Assembly: GCA_020636895.1 (NCBI GenBank) | Contig: JACJWZ010000002.1 | Location: forward strand, 620,001 to 684,000 | Direction: 5' to 3' | DNA from: Thermoleophilales bacterium | Lineage (GTDB): Bacteria > Actinomycetota > Thermoleophilia > Solirubrobacterales > 70-9 | DNA: 64,000 bases | In this document: positions 7,939 to 15,690 of the stretch, piece by piece | Numbering within the stretch: the stretch's first letter is position 1 | Layout of the letters: every line of letters begins with the position of its first letter | Program-made: the position numbers and the translations under genes | Notes under the pieces: generated by a model | What the model saw: only the letters and a program-made list of their open reading frames with translations | Databases searched by the model: none | Told to the model about the DNA's origin: nothing

Positions 7939-8642
7939 TGATCCCGCCCCAGATGCCCGCCGCCCCGAAGACGATCTCCCGGACCTACCGATTCGTGCTC
8001 GCCGCCTGCGCTCCCGTCATCCGCCACTGGGGGCGACTCGAGGCCCACGGCGTCGAGCACCTGCCGGCCCACGGCCCCGTGGTCCTGATCGGCAACCACG
8101 ACAGCAACGCGGATCCGGTCGCGGTCGGCATGGCGGCACGTCGCCGGCGGCAGATCCAGGCGCTCGCGAAGTCGACGCTCTGGGACATCAAACCGTTCGC
8201 CCCGCTCCTCGACGCGATGGGCCAGATCCCCGTGCAACGCGGCAAGAACGACGCGGATGCGCTCGCCGCGGCGATCGCCGAAGTTCGCGCGGGCAAGTGC
8301 GTCGGCGTCTTCCCCGAGGGGACGATCTCGCGCGGCAAGACGCTGCGGGCGCGCAGCGGCGTCGGCCGGATCGCCGTCGAGGTCCCGGAGGCGACGCTCG
8401 TCTGCGTCGCGACCACCGGCACCGTCGACGTCGTCCGCTTTCCCAGGCGGCCCCGCATCCGCGTCGAGTTCTTCCTCCCCGAGAGCGGTCAGATCGACCC
8501 CGGCGAGGAGCCCGGCGCGCTCAGCGCACGCTGTCTCGCCGAGTGCCGCGCACGCGCGCCGATCACGACCGGCGGCCGCCGCAAGACCGAGGCGAAGTGG
8601 CGGGCCGCAGCGGAGGCGGAGCGCGCCGGCCCGGAGGCCTGA
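7938..8642 (+). CDS. Lysophospholipid acyltransferase family protein (PlsC-like)
   Basis: 234 residues from the ATG at 7938; an in-frame ATG at 7902 is rejected because it would overlap the divergent LLM gene. The acyltransferase HX4D motif is NHDSNAD (His54, Asp59), and FPEGTISRGKTLRARSGVGR gives the conserved block III. Such enzymes transfer acyl chains to lysophosphatidate or related glycerolipids at the inner membrane face. PVQRGKNDADAL and GVFPEG spacing fit the family. Substrate specificity is not readable. The tail is Ala/Glu/Arg-rich. Confidence 0.85.
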   Translation: MIPPQMPAAPKTISRTYRFVLAACAPVIRHWGRLEAHGVEHLPAHGPVVLIGNHDSNADPVAVGMAARRRRQIQALAKSTLWDIKPFAPLLDAMGQIPVQRGKNDADALAAAIAEVRAGKCVGVFPEGTISRGKTLRARSGVGRIAVEVPEATLVCVATTGTVDVVRFPRRPRIRVEFFLPESGQIDPGEEPGALSARCLAECRARAPITTGGRRKTEAKWRAAAEAERAGPEA

Positions 8643-8700
8643 AGCGGCCGCCGCAGGCCGGCTCCGCTCAGCGGCCCCACCGGCGGACCGCACCGCTGGT

Positions 8701-8783
8701 TGGCGTCAGCGCCGCGTAGGTCGGGATCCGCGCCGAGTGGCCTGACATGGCGACGAGACCGCCAGGTTGAACCACTCGGTGCG
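8701..8783. repeat. Structured intergenic repeat, copy A (CGAGTGG/CCACTCG family)
   Basis: Bases 8731-8780 match 45281-45330 at 44 of 50 positions, and the preceding 30 bp match at 22 of 30. Outer arms 8729-8740 and 8772-8783 pair over 12 bp with one G-U. An inner stem TGGCG/CGCCA (8748-8752, 8760-8764) closes a 7-nt loop. It lies between two convergent genes. Nothing else is seen in 8643-8807. Confidence 0.65.
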
Positions 8784-8807
8784 CTCGCGGGCTTTCGGGC
8801 GGCGGTC

Positions 8808-9632
8808 CTACGCCGCCGGCTTCGGCGGCACCTGCGGCTCGCCGAGGCCGTAGGTGTCGTAGTCGCCCCACTTCGAGAACGTCTTGTGCGTCGGGCCGTG
8901 GAAGTCCGAGGACGCGGTCGGGACGAGGTCGAACTCCTCACACAGCTCGAGGCAGTGCTTCGTCTGCTCCTCGGTGTGGGGCGGGTAGAAGGTCTCGATC
9001 CCGTCGAGGCCGACGTCGCGGACGAGGCTCTCGACGAGGTCACGGACCTGGACCGGGTCCTTGACGTCCCAGTAGGGATGGGCGACGACGGCGACGCCGC
9101 CGGCGTCGTGGATCAGCCGCACCGCCTCCTCGGCGCTCGGCCAGCTCCGGGAGACGAACGCCTTCGCGCCGGGCACGAGGTACTCCTCGAAGAAGGGTCC
9201 GAGGTCCGGCCCGGCGCCGGCCGCGCGGGCGATGTGGGGACGGCCGATCGCGTCGGCGGCGCCGGCCTTCTCGACGGCCGCCTCGAAGGAGACGTCCACC
9301 CCGTGCTCGTTGAGCTTGGCGATGATCGCCTTGGCGCGGTCGACGCGCTCCTGCTGGGCCTTGTCGCAGGCCGGCTGGATCCTCTCGAGGTCGACCCAGT
9401 AGCCGCAGATGTGGAGGTCCTCGGAGTACTTGTGGACGCAGGACATCTCCACCGCGGGGACGTTCTCGATGCCGAGCTCGGCGGCGACCCGATTCGCCTC
9501 CTCGACCCCGGCGACGCCGTCGTGGTCGGTCAGGGCCATCACGGCGATGCCGGCCTCGGCGGCCGAGCGAACCACATCGCCCGGCTCGAGTTGACCGTCG
9601 GACACGGTTGAATGCGATTGAAGATCGATCAT
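8808..9632 (-). CDS. PHP-domain phosphoesterase (RNase AM/YciV-like)
   Basis: 274 residues. The polymerase-and-histidinol-phosphatase metal motifs are all visible: MIDLQSHSTVSDG (4-16), MALTDHDG (about 32-39), PAVEMSC (about 60-66), VVAHPYWD (about 188) and TASSDFHG near 250. The closest characterised relatives are TrpH/YciV enzymes, which hydrolyse 3',5'-nucleoside bisphosphates and trim RNA 5' ends with Mn2+. The exact substrate is inference. It is divergent from the Rrf2 regulator across 50 bp of unusually A/T-rich DNA. Confidence 0.86.
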   Translation of the reverse strand: MIDLQSHSTVSDGQLEPGDVVRSAAEAGIAVMALTDHDGVAGVEEANRVAAELGIENVPAVEMSCVHKYSEDLHICGYWVDLERIQPACDKAQQERVDRAKAIIAKLNEHGVDVSFEAAVEKAGAADAIGRPHIARAAGAGPDLGPFFEEYLVPGAKAFVSRSWPSAEEAVRLIHDAGGVAVVAHPYWDVKDPVQVRDLVESLVRDVGLDGIETFYPPHTEEQTKHCLELCEEFDLVPTASSDFHGPTHKTFSKWGDYDTYGLGEPQVPPKPAA

Positions 9633-9682
9633 TGGCCGAATTCTTACTAACTTAGGTCAAGAAGGATCACCCCCGGCCGACC
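9633..9682. promoter_or_regulatory. A/T-rich divergent promoter region, PHP phosphoesterase / Rrf2 regulator
   Basis: This 50-bp spacer contains an A/T-rich core (9641-9669), very different from the surrounding GC content. On the minus strand AAGAAT lies 7 nt before the PHP start. The same core could hold the operator of the Rrf2 protein; I see only an imperfect dyad (TTCTT...AAGAA). Confidence 0.4.
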
Positions 9683-10171
9683 ATGCGAATCTCAGCCAAA
9701 GCCGAATACGCGGTACGCGCGACGCTCGAGCTCACCGTCTCGCCCGACGGCAGCCCGGTCAAGGGGACCAAGCTCGCCGAGGCTCAGGACATCCCGCTGC
9801 AGTTCCTCGAGCACATCCTGCTCGACCTCAAGCGCGCCGGGATCGTCCGCACCAAGCGCGGCGCCCGGGGCGGCTACTGGCTCGCCCAGCCGGCCGACAC
9901 CGTGACCGTCGCCGACATCATCCGCGCGGTCGAGGGCCCGCTCGCATACATCCAGGATCTCCCGCCGGAGGAGACCCACTACGAGGGCGCGGCCAAGCAC
10001 CTGCGCGACGTCTGGATCGCGACCCGCCAGACACTGCGGGAGGTCCTCGAGCAGACCACGCTGCAGCAGATCGCCACCGGCGATCTGCCCCAGGGCGTCA
10101 CCGACCTGCTCAAGGAACCGGGGGCTCTGGTCGCGCGCGGCGACACCGGTTCCTACCCCGCTCTGGGCTGA
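9683..10171 (+). CDS. Rrf2-family transcriptional regulator without Fe-S cysteines (CymR-like)
   Basis: 162 residues. The winged-helix N-terminus reads MRISAKAEYAVRATLEL, then AEAQDIPLQFLEHILLDLKRAGIVRTKRGARGGYWLAQP, which is diagnostic for Rrf2. There is no Cys at all in the protein, so it cannot bind a [2Fe-2S] cluster as IscR, NsrR or RsrR do. In that respect it resembles CymR, which controls cysteine and sulfur metabolism. It lies upstream of a TauE/SafE-type permease, and the window starts with sulfate-reduction genes, so a sulfur-responsive role is a reasonable inference. Confidence 0.88.
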   Translation: MRISAKAEYAVRATLELTVSPDGSPVKGTKLAEAQDIPLQFLEHILLDLKRAGIVRTKRGARGGYWLAQPADTVTVADIIRAVEGPLAYIQDLPPEETHYEGAAKHLRDVWIATRQTLREVLEQTTLQQIATGDLPQGVTDLLKEPGALVARGDTGSYPALG

Positions 10172-10231
10172 CCGTCACCGGGCGCGCTTCGGCATGCGTC
10201 CCCTCGTGGACGCCTGATCGCGGCGGCGCCG

Positions 10232-10239
10232 GGTACAAT
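10232..10239 (+). promoter_or_regulatory. Candidate -10 element TACAAT upstream of the permease
   Basis: TACAAT (10234-10239) lies in the 147-bp gap after the Rrf2 gene, about 80 bp before the permease start, implying a 5' leader of roughly 70 nt. No convincing -35 is seen. A short GAGT/ACTC stem is possible in the leader. Confidence 0.35.
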
Positions 10240-10318
10240 GCCCGACTCCTTTCCTGAGTTCGGCGGTCGAAATACTCGGCTTGCCGACTCCACATCCCTG
10301 TGCCCGCACGCTGATCAA

Positions 10319-11329
10319 ATGGATCCAGTAGTAGTCCTCTTCGGCTTCGGCATCGGCGTGCTCGTCGGGCTGACCGGCATGGGCGGCGCGTCCCTGATGA
10401 CGCCGTTGCTCGTCCTCATCTTCAAGACCGAACCGGTGACGGCGATCGGCACCGACATCTTCTACGCGGCGGTGACGAAGACCGTCGGCGGCTACCAGCA
10501 CCTACGCGCGGGGACGGTTCACAAGGGACTTGCCTTCTGGATGGCCGTCGGGAGCGTGCCCGCGGCGGTCGCCGGCGTGTACGTGATCGAGGTGCTCGAG
10601 AAGTCCTACGGCGAGGACCGCCTGAAGGGCATCGTCTTCGGCCTGCTCGGGGGCACGCTCGTCGTCGTCGGCATGGCGACGATGCTCCGTACGGTCTTCC
10701 TTCCCGACGTGATCAAGGAGCGGTTCGCGATGCACCTGCATCGCCGCCACATCATCGCCGCGATCGCGACCGGGCTGGTCACGGGCTTCATCATCGGCCT
10801 CACCTCGGCGGGGTCGGGCACCCTGATCGGGATCATCCTGATCGCCGTCTTCCGGCTCACCCCCAACCGCGTGGTCGGCACCGACATCTTCCACGCCGCG
10901 GTGCTGCTGTGGGCGGCGAGCGCGGCGCATCTGGTCGGTGGCAACATCGACTTCGGCCTCGCCGGCAACATCCTCGTCGGCTCGATCCCAGGCGTCCTCG
11001 TCGGCGGCAAGCTCGCGTTCAAGAGCGGCAAGAACCTGCTGCGCGGGCTCCTGGCCGCGGTCCTGATGGCGTCGGGAACGATCCTGATCACCAAGGGGGA
11101 CGCGCAGCTCGCGGTGCTCGCCGCCTCGGTCGTCGCGCTCGCCTTCGGCGTGCTCTTCACCTACGTCCTGCGCCGCGAGGTGAAGCTCCCCCACGGCGAG
11201 GGCGTGCAGGCCTACAAGCTGGTCAAGGTGCCGTGGGCGAAGGTTCCCGCGGACGCCACGAACGGCGACGCGCCCGTGCGCGAAGCTCCGCCCGAGGGCT
11301 CCGAACGCGAGCGGGACGCCTTGCCCTAG
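10319..11329 (+). CDS. TauE/SafE family membrane permease (sulfite/sulfonate/anion exporter type)
   Basis: 336 residues from the ATG at 10319. An in-frame upstream ATG at 10238 would add 27 hydrophilic residues and overlaps a -10-like TACAAT, so it is rejected. The fold has hydrophobic helices with the duplicated family signature: GVLVGLTGMGGASLMTPLLVL (about 12-32) and GFIIGLTSAGSGTLIGIILIA (about 159-179). A repeated TAIGTDIFYAAVTK / VVGTDIFHAAVLL motif marks the two halves. The C-terminal 40 residues are a charged cytoplasmic tail. Family members move sulfite, sulfonates, sulfoacetate or other anions. The Rrf2 neighbour supports a sulfur-related role. Confidence 0.85.
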   Translation: MDPVVVLFGFGIGVLVGLTGMGGASLMTPLLVLIFKTEPVTAIGTDIFYAAVTKTVGGYQHLRAGTVHKGLAFWMAVGSVPAAVAGVYVIEVLEKSYGEDRLKGIVFGLLGGTLVVVGMATMLRTVFLPDVIKERFAMHLHRRHIIAAIATGLVTGFIIGLTSAGSGTLIGIILIAVFRLTPNRVVGTDIFHAAVLLWAASAAHLVGGNIDFGLAGNILVGSIPGVLVGGKLAFKSGKNLLRGLLAAVLMASGTILITKGDAQLAVLAASVVALAFGVLFTYVLRREVKLPHGEGVQAYKLVKVPWAKVPADATNGDAPVREAPPEGSERERDALP

Positions 11330-11345
11330 TCACCCCGGCGGCATC

Positions 11346-11361
11346 CGCGGCCGAAGCCGCG
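11346..11361. terminator. CGAA-tetraloop hairpin between convergent genes
   Basis: A 6-bp CGCGGC/GCCGCG stem closed by CGAA lies between the permease stop (11329) and the carbonic anhydrase stop (11382). It is short and lacks a T-tract; role inferred from position. Confidence 0.4.
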
Positions 11362-11381
11362 AGTAGCGCGCCGCGCGAGCT

Positions 11382-11900
11382 TCAGGCCGGCTCGACTTCG
11401 CGTAGCTCGCCGGTGTCGACGTCGTAGACGAAGCCGCGAATGTGATCCCGGTGGGGGATGAACGGCGACGTCCGCAGCCGCTCGATCGACTGGCGGACAT
11501 TCGCATCGACGTCGGTGAACGACTCGATCGCGAAGGACGGAGCCATCCCCGTCGCCTCCCGGAGCTCCTCGCGGAAGCCGTCGTCGGTCACCTTCTGCAT
11601 CCCGCAGTCGGTGTGGTGGATGAGGATGATCTCGCGCGTGCCGAGCCGTCGTTGCGAGATCGACAGCGAGCGCACCATGTCGTCGGTGATCACGCCGCCG
11701 GCGTTGCGGAGGACGTGCGCCTCGCCGTTGTTGAGTCCGAGCACCGCGAAGACGTCGAGGCGGGAGTCCATGCACGCCACCACCGCGAGGTGCAGGCTCG
11801 GCGCGACATCGAGATGCCGCTGGTCGAAGTCGCCCGCGAAGCTCGCGTTGTGCCGCAGGAGGGCGTCGGTGACGCCCCCCTCCCCGCCCTCTTCGCTCAC
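11382..11900 (-). CDS. Beta-class carbonic anhydrase
   Basis: 172 residues from a GTG at 11900 that overlaps the upstream stop codon by 4 nt (GTGA). It interconverts CO2 and bicarbonate in the cytosol. Zinc and catalytic motifs are VVACMDSRLDV (Cys and the Asp-Arg dyad) and IHHTDCGM (His and Cys ligands), with LRNAGGVITDDMVRSL between them. Length and spacing resemble the short beta-CA of mycobacteria (Rv1284 type). No export signal is seen. Translational coupling to a secreted-protein gene is odd, since the products act in different compartments. Confidence 0.9.
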   Translation of the reverse strand: MSEEGGEGGVTDALLRHNASFAGDFDQRHLDVAPSLHLAVVACMDSRLDVFAVLGLNNGEAHVLRNAGGVITDDMVRSLSISQRRLGTREIILIHHTDCGMQKVTDDGFREELREATGMAPSFAIESFTDVDANVRQSIERLRTSPFIPHRDHIRGFVYDVDTGELREVEPA

Positions 11901-12787
11901 TTCTTCTTCTTCTTCTTCGGCTTGACCTTCCAGGTGTAGGAGGCCTCGTCGGACTTGTTGCCGTTGCCGTCGACGGCGCGCACCTCGAGCGTGTGCTTGC
12001 CCTTCTTCTTCTTCACCTTCAGCTTCAGCGGCGAGCTGCAGGAGCTGAACTTCTTGCCGTCGAGGCTGCATTCGAACTTGGCATTGGCATCGTCGGAAGA
12101 GAAGGTGAACTTGGCCTTGGCCTTCTTCGTCTTCTTCTTCGGACCGGAGTCGATCTTGACCGAGGGCGCCACGCAGTCGTCGGAGCGAGCCGCGTTCTTC
12201 GGGCAGCCGTCCTGGGTCTCGTCGCCGTAGCCGTCGCCGTCGGCATCGGGCTCGATCGTCGCCGCGATGTTGGTGGCGGCATCACCCGAGCCGGTGCCGA
12301 ACATCGTCGGTCCGCTTCCGGGCGCGGGCGCCGGTGTCACCTGGTGGTTGGTGAACCCGGTCTGGCTGACCGCGTAGCAACCGTGGCTCGCCGTCGTGGT
12401 TCGCAGGCCGATGATCTGACCGGCCGTGATCGAGATCCGCGCCGGGACCTTGTTGAGCTGGTCGGCGGCAAGCGCTGCGGCGGGAGTCTCCGCGATCGGC
12501 GCGTAGGTCGAGTTGTCGATGACGTTGAGGACCTGCAAGGCGACCGTGCCCGGGTTGCCCTCCGCGCGGAATCGCCACTCGGTGATCACTCCGGCGCTCG
12601 GGGCGACATAGGGGTTGGTCCCAGCGGCAGGCGTCGTGACGTGGGCGGTGTCGGAGTTGCAGTCGGCGAGGACCGCTCCATCCGGAGCGACGCGGCCGAT
12701 GTCGGTCGCGGCCGAGGCGGAGCCCGGGACGAGCAGCGCGGCGGCCAGGATCAAGGACAGGACGAAGATCGAACGCTCGCTTCTCAT
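11897..12787 (-). CDS. Secreted protein with TSP3-like calcium motif and Lys-tailed C-terminal domain
   Basis: 296 residues. The signal peptide runs to about residue 26 (GSASA-A). Residues 27-180 form an unassigned beta-rich region with single Cys residues. A thrombospondin type 3-like calcium motif DADGDGYGDETQDGCP follows (about 187-202). From about residue 210 comes the C-terminal domain shared with three other proteins here, with Cys pairs in FECSLDGKKFSSCSSPLKL, then KHTLEVRAVDGNGNKSD, ending KVKPKKKKKK. The last 6 residues are lysine. It is predicted extracellular or wall-associated. Its stop codon overlaps the GTG of the carbonic anhydrase gene. Confidence 0.8.
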   Translation of the reverse strand: MRSERSIFVLSLILAAALLVPGSASAATDIGRVAPDGAVLADCNSDTAHVTTPAAGTNPYVAPSAGVITEWRFRAEGNPGTVALQVLNVIDNSTYAPIAETPAAALAADQLNKVPARISITAGQIIGLRTTTASHGCYAVSQTGFTNHQVTPAPAPGSGPTMFGTGSGDAATNIAATIEPDADGDGYGDETQDGCPKNAARSDDCVAPSVKIDSGPKKKTKKAKAKFTFSSDDANAKFECSLDGKKFSSCSSPLKLKVKKKKGKHTLEVRAVDGNGNKSDEASYTWKVKPKKKKKK

Positions 12788-12793
12788 GGGGGC

Positions 12794-12799
12794 ATCCTA
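12794..12799 (-). promoter_or_regulatory. Candidate leaderless -10 element TAGGAT
   Basis: TAGGAT is followed by 6 nt (GCCCCC) and the ATG of the secreted-protein gene at 12787, with no Shine-Dalgarno. Confidence 0.5.
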
Positions 12800-12827
12800 A
12801 CCCCGGCGAGAGTCCTCGGCGAGGGTT

Positions 12828-12849
12828 CTGGACGAAACTCAGCGTCCAG
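12828..12849. terminator. 7-bp hairpin after the uncharacterised gene
   Basis: CTGGACG and CGTCCAG arms with an 8-nt loop sit just past the minus-strand stop at 12855 and before the promoter of the next minus-strand gene. No T-tract. Confidence 0.4.
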
Positions 12850-12854
12850 CGAAC

Positions 12855-14171
12855 TCAGGTGGAGGCGATCCGCAACTCGGCGGCGGTGGCGAGTGCCCGT
12901 CGCAGGAGATCGACGGCGCCGAGCTGACCGCTGACCCGGCCCCTGTCCCAGAAGACGGCGATGTCACCGGCGAGGTCCCCGTACATGTTGGTCGCCTCGA
13001 CCGGCTCCCCGCCGAGCGGCATCTTCGGCGCCGAGGACGCCGCCGGGAGCAGCACGCCGCCGCGGATCGTCGATCCCGCGCGCCGCCCTTGCGCCGTGTA
13101 GACGATCCGGCCGATCACCGCCGTCCCCGGCAGGGTCCCGCGGCAGACGAGCCGCGCCGTGCCGGGCATCACCACGTCCGGGAACGCCTGCTGGAACCGC
13201 GCCGGATCCTCGACCTCGAGCCCCATCTCGGCGGCGATCCGCTCCGCCGCCTGCGAGATCCCCATGTCGGCGATCTCGGCGAGGGCCCGCTGCTTGCGGG
13301 ACAGCTCCGGTCCCGGCTCGGCCGGCGGGACCGGGAGGTCGAAGGCCTGTGGCCGTGCGAGGCGGCCGCAGGCGCCGGCGAACGCCTCGGCGATGCGCTC
13401 CGCCCGGTCCACCAGCGTCTTGATCTCCTCCTCGGGCGCGAAGCCGTTGCGGCGCAGGGTGACGAGGCCGTATCCGACCTCGAGCCGCACGTACGGGTAA
13501 GGGCACTCGCCCAGCGCGGCGCCCGCGCCGGCGCCGAGCGCTTCGCCGACCGTCGCCTCGCTCGCCGCGTCCTTGTCGACGCCGGTCGCGCGGAAGCCGG
13601 GCGCCCCGAGCTCGCCGAGGTCCCTGACCCCGAAACGCGGGAAGTTGCCCTTGCGGCGGACGTCGAGTGGCGCGATCAGGCGGGTCTGCGGCACGCGGAT
13701 CGAGACAGCGGTCGCCGGCAGCCAGCCCGAGTTGCCGGCGAACGGCTCGTTGGGCACCTCCTTCTGACCGCCGAGCGCTCCGTAGGTCAGGAAGGCCTTC
13801 CAGTCATCGGGATTGCGCCAGGTCGTGCGCACCGAGTAGTAGCCCCCGGCCTGCTGGAACCCGTCCTGGTCGAGCGCCTGCTCGTCGAGCTCGTGCTCGA
13901 TCAGCCCGTAGCGGCCCGACGGCAGGGCGCCGTCCATCGCGTTGAAGACGTACTCCTTCCAGATCGGGCTCGCGGACATGAACGCGCCCAACCGGATCGA
14001 GTCGCGGAAGCGCATGCCGCGGAGGGTCGCGTAGCTCTGCAGACTCACCGACGGGCGGCCGCGCTTGGAGTCGTCGACGTCCTCGCGGGCGTAGGCGGCG
14101 CGGTTGTGACGGAACTTGCCTCCGGCGCCGGCGTCCTCCCCTTCCTTCTTGCGCCCGAACCCGAATGCCAT
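12855..14171 (-). CDS. Uncharacterised 438-residue cytoplasmic protein
   Basis: I do not recognise this family. It has no signal peptide or membrane helix. The N-terminus is basic and low-complexity (FGFGRKKEGEDAGAGGKFRH). Aromatic-rich segments follow (GGYYSVRTTWRNPDDWKAFLTYGALGG, about 108-134; FPRFGVRDLGELG, about 178-190). The C-terminal third has two short hydrophobic strands and no recognisable catalytic motif. Its frame is supported by length, typical GC codon use and a TAGGAT element 9 nt upstream. It is divergent from the acyl-CoA dehydrogenase gene across 38 bp, so the two may be co-regulated. Confidence 0.75.
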   Translation of the reverse strand: MAFGFGRKKEGEDAGAGGKFRHNRAAYAREDVDDSKRGRPSVSLQSYATLRGMRFRDSIRLGAFMSASPIWKEYVFNAMDGALPSGRYGLIEHELDEQALDQDGFQQAGGYYSVRTTWRNPDDWKAFLTYGALGGQKEVPNEPFAGNSGWLPATAVSIRVPQTRLIAPLDVRRKGNFPRFGVRDLGELGAPGFRATGVDKDAASEATVGEALGAGAGAALGECPYPYVRLEVGYGLVTLRRNGFAPEEEIKTLVDRAERIAEAFAGACGRLARPQAFDLPVPPAEPGPELSRKQRALAEIADMGISQAAERIAAEMGLEVEDPARFQQAFPDVVMPGTARLVCRGTLPGTAVIGRIVYTAQGRRAGSTIRGGVLLPAASSAPKMPLGGEPVEATNMYGDLAGDIAVFWDRGRVSGQLGAVDLLRRALATAAELRIAST

Positions 14172-14180
14172 GGCGGCGGC

Positions 14181-14186
14181 ATCCTA
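14181..14186 (-). promoter_or_regulatory. Candidate -10 element TAGGAT
   Basis: TAGGAT with a 9-nt spacer before the minus-strand ATG at 14171; it faces the plus-strand TAGGCT at 14198. Confidence 0.4.
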
Positions 14187-14197
14187 GCCCGCTCCAA

Positions 14198-14203
14198 TAG
14201 GCT
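14198..14203 (+). promoter_or_regulatory. Candidate leaderless -10 element TAGGCT
   Basis: TAGGCT plus 6 nt (CACACC) and then the ATG of the acyl-CoA dehydrogenase at 14210. Confidence 0.5.
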
Positions 14204-14209
14204 CACACC

Positions 14210-15490
14210 ATGGATTTCTCGCTTGGTTCGCGGCTCGAGGATCTGCTCGGGCAGGTCCGCTCGTTCATGGACGAGCACGTCTACCCCGTCGAGGCCGAGG
14301 CGATGGCCGCGCTCGACGAGGAGGTCAAGCCCGGCGTCGCCTATCCGGAGATCATCATCGGGATCCGCGAGAAGGCGCGCGCGCAGGGGCTTTGGAACCT
14401 CTTCCTGCCCGACGAGGAGCACGGCACCGGCCTCACCAATTGGGAGTACGGCCTGCTCTGCGAGGAGATGGGACGGAGCCCGGTCGTCGCGCCGATGGCG
14501 TTCAACTGCGCAGCTCCCGACACGGGCAACATGGAGATCCTCGCCGAGCACGGAACCGATGAGCAGAAGCGTGAGTGGCTCGAGCCGCTGCTCAACGAGC
14601 ACACGCGCTCCTGCTTCTCGATGACCGAACCCGAGGTCGCGGGCTCCGACCCGACGACGCTGCAGGCCCGTGCCGAGCTCGACGAGAGCACGGGCGAGTG
14701 GGTCATCAACGGCCACAAGTGGTTCACCTCGGGCGCCGTCGGCGCGCGGATTGCGATCGCGATGGTCGTCACCGATCCCGACGCCCACCCCTACGCCCGG
14801 GCGAGCATGATCATCGTCCCCGTCGACAACCCCGGCTTCGATCTCGTTCGCTCCGTCTCGGTGATGGGCCACGACAGGGGACCTGGCCACTGCGAGATCC
14901 GCTACGAGGACTGCCGTGTGCCGGAGGCGAACCTGCTCGGCCCGCGCGGCGCGGGCTTCGTGATCGCCCAGGACCGCCTCGGCCCCGGCCGCATCCACCA
15001 CTGCATGCGCGCGATCGGCACCTGCGAGCGCGCCATCGACCTGATGTGCCGGCGCGCCAACGAGCGCGAGGCGTTCGGCGGCAAGCTCGCCGACAAGCAG
15101 TTCGTCCAGGACTTCGTCGCCAAGAGCCGGATGGAGACCGAGCAGGCGCGCCTGCTGACCCTGAAGGCCGCGTGGAAGATGGACACCGCCGGCAAGCGGG
15201 AGGCGCGGCGGGAGATCTCGATGATCAAGGTCGTCGCCGCCAACGTCGTCATGGACGTGCTCGACCGCGCGATCCAGGTCCACGGCTCGCTCGGCATGTC
15301 CGACGACACGCCGCTCGCCTCGATGTGGCGCTACAGCCGCATGCTCAAGGTCGCGGACGGTCCCGACGAGGTCCACAAGATGGTCATCGCGCGTCGCGAG
15401 CTCAACCGCTTCGCGTCGCGGGATGAGGGGTCCAACGGCGGCGCGCCCGGGGCCGCCGGCTCACAGGCTCGCGTCAGCGGCCCCGCCTGA
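14210..15490 (+). CDS. Acyl-CoA dehydrogenase, ACAD10/ACAD11-like
   Basis: 426 residues. It is an FAD-dependent alpha,beta-desaturase of acyl-CoA thioesters. The family core is complete: CFSMTEPEVAGSDPTTL (about 138-154, FAD/substrate loop), ITxGHKWFTSGA-type strand, LGPGRIHHCMRAIGTCERAIDLM (about 259-281), AFGGKLADKQFVQDFVA, and the C-terminal IQVHGSLGMSDDTPLASMWRYSRMLKVADGPDEVHK. GPGRIHHCMR and ADGPDEVH are typical of the ACAD10/11 branch rather than short-chain enzymes. An APH-type kinase and a HAD protein, the other two domains of animal ACAD10, lie 1.5-2.6 kb downstream. Confidence 0.9.
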   Translation: MDFSLGSRLEDLLGQVRSFMDEHVYPVEAEAMAALDEEVKPGVAYPEIIIGIREKARAQGLWNLFLPDEEHGTGLTNWEYGLLCEEMGRSPVVAPMAFNCAAPDTGNMEILAEHGTDEQKREWLEPLLNEHTRSCFSMTEPEVAGSDPTTLQARAELDESTGEWVINGHKWFTSGAVGARIAIAMVVTDPDAHPYARASMIIVPVDNPGFDLVRSVSVMGHDRGPGHCEIRYEDCRVPEANLLGPRGAGFVIAQDRLGPGRIHHCMRAIGTCERAIDLMCRRANEREAFGGKLADKQFVQDFVAKSRMETEQARLLTLKAAWKMDTAGKREARREISMIKVVAANVVMDVLDRAIQVHGSLGMSDDTPLASMWRYSRMLKVADGPDEVHKMVIARRELNRFASRDEGSNGGAPGAAGSQARVSGPA

Positions 15491-15677
15491 GCCCGCGACC
15501 GACCTTCACCGACTCGCGGAGCTCGGACGTATGACGTCCAAGTTCTGCGACTCGATCGACGAGACGGAGCGACGACACTGAGAGCAGAGCCCCTCCGGCA
15601 CCGGTCTCGGAATCGGCCTGGGCCGATGCAACCCGGAGACCCGTGGGTGACCGCGCCAACGCCGAACGCCGAGCGAG

Positions 15678-15683
15678 TAGGTT
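15678..15683 (+). promoter_or_regulatory. Candidate -10 element TAGGTT
   Basis: TAGGTT and 7 nt before the ATG at 15691. The upstream gap 15491-15690 otherwise shows only a small GGACG/CGTCC stem near 15534. Confidence 0.4.
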
Positions 15684-15690
15684 TGCGCGC

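Noticed and set aside
10238..10318. Upstream ATG for the TauE/SafE permease
   Set aside because: It adds hydrophilic residues before the first membrane helix, and the ATG overlaps a -10-like TACAAT.
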